A stretch of DNA of 64,000 bases from positions 248,001-312,000 of the forward strand of contig VTFK01000140.1 of assembly GCA_009617715.1 (NCBI GenBank), in the 5' to 3' direction. How positions within the stretch are numbered: the first letter of the stretch is position 1; the number at the start of each line of letters is the position of its first letter. The notes under the pieces were generated by a model. That model did no database searches, had not been told where the DNA came from, and worked only from the letters and a program-made list of their open reading frames with translations. Source of the DNA: Plectrocnemia conspersa (taxonomy: Eukaryota > Arthropoda > Insecta > Trichoptera > Polycentropodidae). The translations under genes were made by a program, and so were the position numbers. Below are positions 13,901-25,900 of this stretch, in pieces.

Positions 13901-16900
13901 TGCTTATCGCTTCTAAGCTAAACAATATTCAAATCTCGAGGTCAAAACTACGTTAGCGTTATTTGTGAGCTTTTTTTCTATGGAATATGTAATTATTAGC
14001 ATTGTACTAATTAAAAAAAAAATTATGTAAAAGTTATTTAACATAATTAACAATATAGTTATTGAAACGATCCTTATATTTTTATTACATACTATAGAAA
14101 ATATTTCATTTTCATGGCAAGTTTGATATTTTGTGTAAATTACATTTATTGCTTTAGTAATGTTTATTTAACGATTCTTTAGATTAGAGGTGTAATTTTA
14201 CTAAATTTATTTTTAAATAAAAAAAAATTAAATATATTTATAAAATCATGTATATTTGCTAAAAAAATACTTGTCATTCTTAGCACACACCGCCTAATTT
14301 CGTTTGGCACTAAAGAGGTTAAATCAATGGCCGGTTCTTCGTTACTATCAGAAATCGAAGTTGAATATGAGGATTTACTTATTATATAGAAGTACATTGG
14401 CTCTCCCACTATAACATTTTGATACTTTGCAATGAAATTAATATGTTTCAAAATGCTCCAAATGTTTAAGAGGTATTCTTTAAATTTGAAACCTAATTTG
14501 AAGGAATTAGTACTCCTTTTACTTTCAACGCCGAAAAACAAAGAGTTCTGTTTTAATGGAATTGATAAAAATCCAGTGCAACAAGGTGTAAAAATATTTT
14601 TTACCCTATTTTAATGTTGATGAACCGTGGTACATTTTTAGTATCGTCGCTTGATTCAGGAGTTTGAGTATTCCTGGTTGTTTTAGTGTGATAGTAGGTC
14701 AACGCCTGACCTTGTAACTGTGATGATCGTGACACTGTCGATTGCGGTTCGCGTCCGGCGCCGTCGAGCACGTTTCAAATTGAATTATGCCTAATCAGTG
14801 GCACCCCCGAGTGCGTGCCACGCCAAACGATCGGACCCCAATTGGAATCATTGAATGGCGGCCCCGATTGACTCAAACCGATTGACCCGCGGTCTCCAAG
14901 GGGACCATTCCTTGTTGAACTGTGACCGCAGAGATGCGATAATATCGCAGACTACTGCATTGACGTGACCGATTGACGTAGAGCGGTAGAAATACTTACA
15001 TAAGGAAAGTTGACCCCTAAAGCGTTAACAGTTCGGTGAAAGTAGGTCGCTTATTTCCAAATTCTCGCGATGGCCCATTATCGGCACATGGGAAGGATAT
15101 TCGGCATGTGATTCGATTTACACTTTGCCACTTAAGCATCCATGTTCTCTTGGCGGAGTTCATTTACTAATAAAAGTCACACATGGGAATAGTTACATCG
15201 CGTAACATATAACATAATTAGTTCTTGCTGCTTTAAGAATGTATTACTTGTGGCACACGGTAACGCCCATCATACACCCACCATAGTTTAGTAGAAGACT
15301 TACTATACACAACGCAAAAGTTTGCGATAAGGCCTCGAAGATGATCGGTCACTTTTAACAATTTATTGGTGATACGCTGCTCTGTGTACTTCGTAGCATC
15401 ACGATTGTGCTCCTTAACCCTTTGGACGCGTTTTACCTTGATACTGTGTTTAAATGCTTTAATTTATATTTATTTAAAATTATATTTTATGTTTATTCAC
15501 AAAAAATTGTTTTTACTGATTTTTGCGTAAAGAGATAAAAATATCAATTGGTTGACTTTAGTCGATTTCCGCGTCCAAAGGGTTAAGGTTTCTACCCACT
15601 ACACCGTATCATACCATGACCGTCATAGAAGCGCATCACACACGAATGTATCGCTGCGAATATTATCAACGCCCACAGTTATCTGCGTCGGAACGGTGCA
15701 GTGGGCGTTGTTTCACACTAATTCATACAAAGAATATTTTTTTGCATGTGTCGATACGGTTAGGGTTATTCTTAACCGTTTCGTCCGGGACGTCAGCGCT
15801 CGAAAATTCTCCCTTACAATATACCATCCAGTTTTAATACGAGGATGTTTTAGACTATGATAACAGTTTAATAGGTACAATTTACGTCTTCGCGGGTGTC
15901 GAGTTGTCGGCTGAGTGCTGGTGGAGTAGCTGGGATTATCGAGATTAGGAATTGCAATAATACAGGATTTTCAATGTCGATATTACCGAGAGAACAGTCA
16001 ATACCAGTATTGACATTATTCTTATTATTTTAATTATTTGAGATGTGATATATTTTAATAATTGCATTTAATATTAATTTTAGAATATCGCAATAATAAT
16101 TATTTTCGAAAGATTTATCTCTCATATTCTTATTTATTTCTACTCATGCTAAAAGTCACAATAATTAAATTTGAGTCATAGATGTATCTGTAAATATTAT
16201 AGAATAAAAAATACGTAAATACTGCATAACCCTTTTAGTCCCAGACAATTTGGCCCAACACTTTTGTTTTAAAAAAATCATTGATTTGCATTTTTGGTTA
16301 AATATGTTATAAAATGATACCAGACGATCTTACTTATACTAAATGGCTTATTAACTTGAGGGATACGACAAAAAATAATTATTTAAATTATATAGTTTTG
16401 ACTTGTTTCAAGATCTAGTGTTTTATGTGAGTTTTAACACCGAGTAATTTATGAAGTTTCAATGTAATTAAAATATGTTGCAATTACTACAACATTATTA
16501 TAGCGTAATTATGCCTAGGAAATGATACACGACTATCGAAAATTAAAAAGTTAATAAAAAATAAAAATAGAATACAAAAAAATCATACTTTACGGCCAAA
16601 CACACGTGTCATTTATGAAAGAGCAATTTAGTGGAATTATTTCAAAAAAATCGTGCGGTAAATTATGCTCTAATTCACAAAAAGTTCAATTAAAGCCCAG
16701 TTTCCAATGTCAATATTATGCGTATATGTCGGCGAGACATTTTTCCTTTCGCTCGCTCGCGTGTTGAGTAACGACAGTGAGTGAGAGATAAGAGCGCGCA
16801 ATTGCACGCTCTTATTTCTCACTCATTCACGAAAAAATCTTACCGACCGGGCCTGAGTCTGAAATTAACTCTCGTAAGATGTAAACATTTAAAATAAACT

Positions 16901-19900
16901 ACAACGAACGGAATTGTGACGTGTGTATATGTATGTACAATATTATACATGGTAGAAAATACCTGATAAAATGTGAAGCCATAGAGAGATCAATATTTCC
17001 AAGACTCTTTTCGTGCGTCGAGTGAATGAAAACAAACAAAACGATAAACCAAATCGAATGATGTTATGTAACGTTTCGAGAGCGCCCGTCCTAGTTATAT
17101 ATACGTATATATATATATATATATATACATTTTTATAATATAAAATAGCTACAGGTTTGGCGAGCTACTGTGCAATATTATGCATTCGTCTATATATTTA
17201 ACTGCTCGGGTCATCGGACGCGCACGAATGACACGTACGCGAATGATGTACGACTGAAGTGCCAACTTTTTGTGAATCGACCTTTCGATAGACCAAAAAT
17301 ACATATGTAGATAGTACATAGTATTAGTAAGTAAGGCATTCTTTTCATCTGTGTCGACATCCTCGTTACGAGGGCTATGTCTTAATTCGAGACCAGCTTC
17401 GACTGCAAAAATGCAGGACAAACAAACCAGATTGCCCCGAACCGTTAATTCCAGTCTGGATTTCTGCTAATATATACTATATTAAAATTAAACTACTTGG
17501 GAACTTATGTATTTTCTCAATGTGCTGTGTATTTTTAGTCCCCTTTCAGGCGCACATGGAGACGATGCATATGCAGGTCCTGTTATTTGTAGTATTAGCC
17601 CATCCGTGCCTGTGGGATCTATTGACTCCCCCAACTTTTTGGTTTTTCTCAAATAACTTATTTAATATAAATCCTATTTGTCGCAAACTTTTTGTATTTA
17701 TCAAAAATCGTTTAAAGAATAAATATTAAAAATAATCATTGTAGTTTATTATCTGCAATCGCGAGAAAAAAATAAAATCAACTCAAATCGCTACTGTCAG
17801 CGTGTGATTTGTATACCTGAGTCAGTTTTTAGAGAAATTCGCCTTCTAAGAATTTCGCGCGGTGCCCCCTCCACGCGGTTCCTTCAACGCTTTATCGCAA
17901 ACTACACCGTTACCCAGAAAAACATACTTATTGTTATTTTATTTCTCACGTTACTTTTGAAATTGTAAAATGGCTGATCGGCTTGTAACTGACGAAGAGT
18001 TGCTAAGAATTTTGCAAGATTCTGACGAAAGTGGTAGCGAATACGATATCGATATTGATAATACATTTCAAAAAAGACATTTCTCCCGTAAATCGTATCG
18101 AAGTTGAAGCGTTTATAGACATCCTATTATTTTCTGGAGGATTGAATGGGGATAAAATACAGTTCAAAGAATTATGGACAACAAACGAACTGTTCAAACA
18201 ATATTTTGATTATATAGTGACATAACATGTTTGACCCTTGTGTACTTAGCAGGTACTCCTTAGCGAAACTACTTACCCATCTGTTTGACATCGTTTAAAA
18301 CATGTATGCATGTATATGTGTGTTTACAATGGTACCTCGACTTACGAACCGAAAATTTCGAGATACGAACTTTTTTCATATCGCATTTTCCCTCTACTTA
18401 CGAACCTACATTACTTAGTAAAAATAAGTATATATTAGTAAAAGTAATTGCACACTACTGGTAAAACACACGGAGGAATTTTCAAGCCAGGCGTGTGTCC
18501 TTCTACAATCTACATGCATATAAGTTTTATTATAGTATTAATTAAAAATTGCCATTTTTTTGATGTTAAGAGCTATTCAAGATATGCGATATAAATATAA
18601 GTATCCATACTATACTCAATAATTTATTAATCTGATTTTTAAGCATCTTGTTTTCAACTGTCATGTTGACAGTTGAGACTAAATAGATTTTCTGCCTAAT
18701 TCATGTATTAGGCAATGGCGTTGCATTTTTTACGAAATAGGCATTTTTTGCCGATTTCGTGTTATAGTAAATTCTGCGTAACATATACATTATATCTTAT
18801 TGACTTGTGCAGTTGGTTCAGATTTACCCCGTTGTAACGCTTTGGGCTTACGCCTGTCAGATTACAACGGAAGATTTAATAAAAAAAAAAACAAGGTGAC
18901 CGAACGTCCTCTTTTCAGGAGGATTGCTCTCCTCTACATTTTTGTCCTCCTTGAACGTGACATTTTTTTAGCTCCCGCAGCATCACTAAATAAACAAAAA
19001 ATTTATATTTCCGAAACATTTTCTTAATCTTTAAATCTATCCTCCTTTTATTTTTGTGTCCTTTGATTTTGAAATAAAATAATAAAGAAAATTCAACAAA
19101 AATCTATAACCAGGTAAATGAATAAATACAAAGGAACTGATACATAAAATATTTTGCATCGTCTTGTGTTATCTCATTTTCGCAAATAAGTGGTAGTGGT
19201 TGTTTTCGTATCAAGCCACAGAAATACGTTCTTTCTAAGAAATTTGTTGATTATTATCGTTAGTCACAGTTAAATCCATTGTGGGCTTATTAAAGATTGA
19301 ATTTTCCTCATGATGGATACTAAACTAGCGCTTTTTTATTTGTCTAAAGCACTAACATGTGCGCTTTGCGCGGATGTCAAACGCGAGACTAATAACGTAA
19401 ATCGCATGTTTGTTTCAATGAAGAGGCTATTTATATTCTGCTGATAGCACTGCTTGTCATGTATGCGTGAATAATTCAAGGTAGCAGTGACATCAAACGC
19501 ATACGATTCAGGTCAAATGACTATATAGTGTGCCATAAGTTAAGGTAACTTGAAAGGTGATAATTTTCTTATTATTCGCGGCTTGGAAACTATTGCAAAT
19601 AATTCCACTGAACTGCACAAACGAACCGGATCGTTTTTGGGTTTTCCACGGTAGAATAAAAAGCAATATAAAAAACGAGGATAAGTAGTATCGATATCTT
19701 CTTAGAATGTAACGTCACTGAAGAAATTGAACTGTCAAGATTTCAATATGCTTATCGATTTTATTGCCACCGCTCTAGCGCATGAGACTTGGCGTATTCG
19801 CTGGCTCTGTGCCAAAACGCAATTAAAATATACTACTACAACATATGCATCGCGTATTCTTAGATGATTCTTTTGAGAATTAAACATGTTTTCGTCATTT

Positions 19901-22900
19901 ACAAGTACATGTAAATCTAACAAAAAAATGGGCTCTGTTTTCGTAAGAACGTAAACATGGGATGACGTTATCGCAAGTGCGCTAGCCTTGTCTTATACCC
20001 ATGTCTGAACTTGGCAAAATACTTAATTTTCGCCTAAATCAGATGCAATACAATTCGTATATGAATTTGAAGCATTGTCATTAAGTAACATCAATAATTT
20101 AATAATTTGTACTGTTATAAAGACATCTATACATATCAACTTTCGTGGTACAGGTCAAGAATTTTCTCTCATCCATTCCTTATTTTGTTGTAAAGTAGGT
20201 CAGGGTTTTCATTTCTCTCTCGACTATGTACATTCTTACATAACTATTGCAAGCTTTCATTTCTGAAGCGCTCGATGACGTCATATAATTTACGATGACA
20301 AATTACAATTTCAATTAAATCATGTATCTTTGTTAGTATCTTTGTGACTAACCAACTATTCATATCGTTTATTGTCACCATGTCACGTAATAGCATACCT
20401 CCACCATTATAGCTTTAATCTGACATCAATGTTACGTATTCTGCGTATAATTCGAAACTAGCCCTTGACGTGAGATAACTTTTTAATGACATAAACACAT
20501 TAGACTTTTTTAAGTTTTGGTATTTTTTATCTTATCTTTTTTATTGAATCGCTGTTGTAATCTGACAGGCGTAAGCCCAATGCGTTACAACGGGTAAATA
20601 TGTAATACCAACTGAGTAAAAAGTCAATCAGTAAGAACTAACCAGTAGACTTAAAAGCCAGGAGATCGATGACATACAATTTATAATCAATAGATGTCAC
20701 TGCAGCTGGGGCCGTTTTTTTAATAATAGCGCATTTTTATAAATAAAAATTCGAGTGCCGTCGCCAGGCCTCGAACCCGCAACCTCAGAGTTACTAGTCT
20801 GAGACGTTACGGACTACGCTATTCCGTCCTAAGTAGCGCGTACATAGCACGCCTATCAAGTAACAACGAAAGATTAAAAAAAATGGGTCCTGTTGTATAA
20901 GGTGACAGATTTTGAAAATATCAAAGGAAACTAAATATAAAAATGTAATTTTTGCTGCAGGAGCTAAAAAAGGTCATCACAGATTTTTTTGTCCGAGGAG
21001 GATAAAGGAGCTAAAAAAAGTTCGTCAAGGAAATTTATGTTTAAAAACCATATCGGAATTTTTGTTTGAGGAGGAAAAATTTCTGCTGGAGCTAAAAAAA
21101 GTTATTTTGAAAATTTTATTCAAATGCCAATTTAAGGAAAACAAATTGCTATGGGGGCTCAAAACAAGTCATTAACAATTTTTTTGCTCAAGGAGTCTGG
21201 TCACCTTATTTAGTAGCATCAACCCACGAAAACTATGTCATCTATGGAACGAATGTTTGTACAACATGACATAAATATTACGATTTTATTTTTTATCTTG
21301 AATTTTTCATATTTTTTTATGCATGATTATATAATACATTTAATTTGATTAACATTAACTGTTATAACCCAACGACTACTAAAGATTAAAATGCTATTAA
21401 ATTTGTTTACAAATATTTTTTAAATACGATTTTAGTTACAATTTAATTAGGTTTCAATTCTGATTCTACTCAACCCACACATAGAAAACGTTTCAAAATA
21501 TGTACCAATACGAGTTCAAAAATTTGATCAACTTTTTTATTTCTCCTGTTAATTCAAATGTTATTATATTTGTTCTTTTAACTTTGTGTTGGGCAACATA
21601 CTAGCAAATTTACCCAATGTCATGCTGCGGACGGCGAAAAACGACCCGTTCGTTGTATGTATTAAAAATAAAACTTTCATACATTAACATTTATAATCAT
21701 GTTTTGTTGAGTGAATACACAATTCATTAATGGCAAAATCAGGGACATCATTTCGGCTATTTCTAGAGGGGGGAGGGGAAGGGAGCAAAAGTTAGCCAAT
21801 TAGTGATCGTTTTTATTTCGATTTCATTAAGATTCAGGTGGAGGTAAATTACCCACTGCCCCCCACCCCAAATGTCTTCCTTGCTTAGAATCCACGTCAA
21901 AAGCAATAAAATCGTACCGTCGCCGTCACGATTGTATTGATTTTGACGTGAATTTTTGACTTCTGAGAAGCGATAATTGTTTTTTGCGCCCTCACATTAA
22001 TCAAAATTCGGTTTAAATATACTTTAATCAGACCTCTTATATCAGAAGTCGGAAGTAATATCGGTAAGGATAGCTATATTGTTTTTAAATACTAGTGTAA
22101 TCTATTTACAGCTTATATTCCACTGAGAGGCGAGTTGGCATAGTTTATGTTTAGACCTAATAAAAGTTCTAAACCTGTAATTAGTTTTAGAACTTTTATT
22201 AAGACACGTTGGGTTTGGTTAATTCGTGTAGGTTAGGTTTGGGTTTGAACAGAAAATGTACGTTTCGCAACTGGCAAATTGAGTTACATAGACATTTTAA
22301 AGAAACATATAATTTCACTTACACATATCAGTTAAATTCTTTTTTTCGCAAGTAGATACATATTTATACTAGTAAAAATGTATTTTATGTGTACAAGTTA
22401 GTGAAAATATATTTTAACTGAAAAATACACATTTACTGTAACATTTATACAGTGGTTATTTTTTCTAATATTCTGATTTTATCAAGATTCATTATTTCAT
22501 TAAATGAAATGTATTTTTCTGGCCAAATTCAAGGAGGGCTGGGGGAAACGCCACCTTCCTCCCCAAATGACATCTTAATTCTATTTATCTATCTAAATTC
22601 TAAAGCCTTATCACTATGCTTAATTAAAATTAGCAATGTTGTTTGCTTTTTCCCCATCTTTTCTTGCAATAATATCTTTGTTTTACCGGTATGCCTGACC
22701 CAGTGTCTTTAGGTTCATCATCAGCTTGCATTTCTGAAGCTAAGCATGCCAAACTCGAAAATCAGCATTACGTTTTACCAAAAAAGGATCACTAATTTTA
22801 TTTTATTCTGCATAATGAAAGTATATTAAAAGATAATAATACTAAGGTAGTTATTTTGTTTCAATGTAACACTTGCATGAAGGGCAATAGTTCTCCAGGC

Positions 22901-25900
22901 GACCAACCAAACCATCTAAGAGGTTATTTGGATCACCGCGTAATCAGGGCCGGCCCGAGGGGCAGGCAGTACAGGCGATCGCCTGGGGCGCTAGATCTTG
23001 TGGGGCGCCGTGATACCAAATAAAGGAGCAATATTCACTTAAAATTATCAAACAATATAATCTGATATTTTTTTGTATACACTACTGTGTACTCTTTAGA
23101 TTATTTCACGCGTAAAAAATCGCGACGAAAATAAAACTATAAATTCTTAAATACCCACAATCGCAAAAAAAACTATGGTGTCAAATATATGTAATATTAA
23201 ATTACTTTAATTTGAATTATAGTTTTGCGCTCATGTAATGAGCGTAAAAGTATTATTAGGGTGGGGGGGGGGGGCGCAAATTTAGTTTTTGCCTGGGGCG
23301 CTAAATAACCTAGGGCCGGCCCTGCGCGTAATGATAAAATATAATCAAAGATAAAAAGTATTTAATATTGCGTTTTAATATATTTTTTTTAATTCTTATT
23401 TTTTCTTTACAGAAGGTACTTCCAACGATATCTATACTATGCCGCAAGATCAGCGCCGAAACCACAGACCTGAAGGCTATCCTTCAGGAGAAGATCCCAG
23501 CTGAACAAGAGCGCGTGAAGGCGTTCAAAAAGGATTATGGGGGCACCAAGCTTGGAGATGTCACCGTCGACATGGTTCTATTTTATTCCTTATTGATATT
23601 ATTTCACTATTACCCACTTAATTATCAAGTTTACGTTGTTGCTTTTAGATGTACGGCGGTATGAGAGGAATCAAAGGATTGATTTGCGACACCTCCGTGC
23701 TGGACCCCGATGAGGGTATCCGCTTCCGCGGCTACTCTATTCCTGAATGCCAAAAGTTGTTGCCTAAGGCTCCAGGTGGCTCGGAGCCTCTCCCCGAAGG
23801 TCTATTCTGGCTCCTCATCACCGGAGAAGTGCCCACTGAAGGTCAAGTGAAAGCCATCTCCAAGGAATGGGCTAACAGGTGACAGTTTATTCCTTCAACG
23901 TCCAACAATATAAGTTAACAGTATATTTATTAAGTGATATTATTATTTACGTTTCAGGGCTGAGCTGCCGGCTCACGTTGTCACGCTGTTGAATAACATG
24001 CCAGCAAAAGTTCACCCGATGTCGCAATTCTCGAGCGCCATCACCGCTCTGAACAGCGAAAGTAAATTCGCTAAAGCATACTCAGAGGGCGTGCACAAAT
24101 CCAAGTATTGGGAGGTAAAAATATCAGTCGATTTCGTTGCCGCTTATTATAAATCCACCGTGTGTAACTCGCTGTATTTTATAGTATGTGTATGAAGATA
24201 CGATGGATTTAATTGCGAAATTGCCCGTTGTCGCTGCGACCATTTATCGGAATACTTACAGAGACGGCAAAGGCATTGGCGCAATCGACACCAACAAAGA
24301 TTGGTCAGCAAACTTCACCCAAATGCTCGGTTATGACGATCCCAAGTTCACCGAACTGATGCGACTGTACTTGACCATCCACAGGTAATCCGCTTTATAT
24401 CAATTCACGTTCATTTTGAATTAACGATAGCGAATCGTGCTACGAAACACAACATTATGCGTCACATGGCTATCGTTACATTGCTGGCGATTACTTTTCC
24501 TCTCCGTTCCGTAAGTATCTTTGTGAAATTAAATGTAATATTTTACGAAATACGTCTGATTAATGTTACATGCTTTGGAGATTAGCTGCTGGAGTCAAAA
24601 ATAATTCAAAGTGGCAGAAATACCGATAGCAAAATCGTAGAGCAAATCGCAAAAAGCGGTGATAATTGGTAACAATAAATAAAAAAAAGGAAAGTCAGAG
24701 AGAAGCTTTGTGAATATCATAAATTAATAATTAATTATTTATTGACTCCTACTGTAAAAATACGCAATATATATTCATTAGTTAGTGTATCGCAAGCGTT
24801 TTACATTTTTCAAAAAAAAAATTATATTTGTCATAAATATTTAAGTTGAATAAATATTATTTTAGGTATAATTACACTATACAACAATTCAAAATCAGTT
24901 TGTAATTTTACAAATAAATCATATTATCGTGACTTGGTTGTATTTCTTATATACATTTACTGATAAAATTGACTAAATAAAAACTAGACGTAGATTATTT
25001 TTCAACGATAAAAAGTATAACCACGTTAAAAAAATACTAAGCACAATTTTTATTGAATTATAATGCAGAGTACAAAATTAAACTTCAAATTATTGAAATA
25101 TTTATACTCATAATAGCAAAATGTAATTTATTATGATTTTTCAATATTCTGGAAAATCAAAATTAAAAATTATACCTTTTTGTGCTAACAAATGAGCCAT
25201 ATGAATTTACCATGTAATTTTACATACTAATTGAAATCTTGTACAGTGCTATATATGTTTTCATGGGTGATGAGTAAAGACAATTATTATTTAATTTATA
25301 CTGCTTTGTTGGTATGATTCTAATTTTAATATAATATTCTACTCAGTAGAATTATTTATTTATCATCTATTATTGCTTACTGCGGTTTTATAACTTATGC
25401 ATGTACATACATGGCATAAATTAATATATATTTCTCTTCTTTCGCAGTGATCATGAGGGCGGCAACGTATCCGCTCACACTGTGCATTTAGTCGGTTCGG
25501 CCTTGAGCGATCCTTACTTGTCCTTCGCTGCTGGCATGAATGGTCTGGCCGGACCTCTCCACGGACTTGCCAACCAAGAAGTGAGCTGCGTCCGCCTCGT
25601 TGTCGTTCATATGTTCGTTCACAATACTAATCGTGCATAATTGTAGGTATTGGTTTGGCTGCAAAAGCTGATGAAGCAAGTTGGCGAATCTGCCACTGAG
25701 GAACAGCTTAAGGAGTTCATCTGGAAAACACTCAAATCTGGCCAAGTAGTGCCTGGATACGGACACGCCGTGCTGAGAAAGACTGACCCGAGATACTCAT
25801 GCCAGAGGGAGTTCGCCCAGAAGCATTTGCCTGACGATAAGATGTTCCGCCTCGTATCCAACGTGTACAAAGTGGTGCCTCCAATCCTCACCGAGCTTGG

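Noticed and set aside
20912..21175. 87-codon frame [12 protein letters not shown]...
   Set aside because: It is produced by the repeated GGAGCTAAAAAA words of the MITE at 20,900-21,206.
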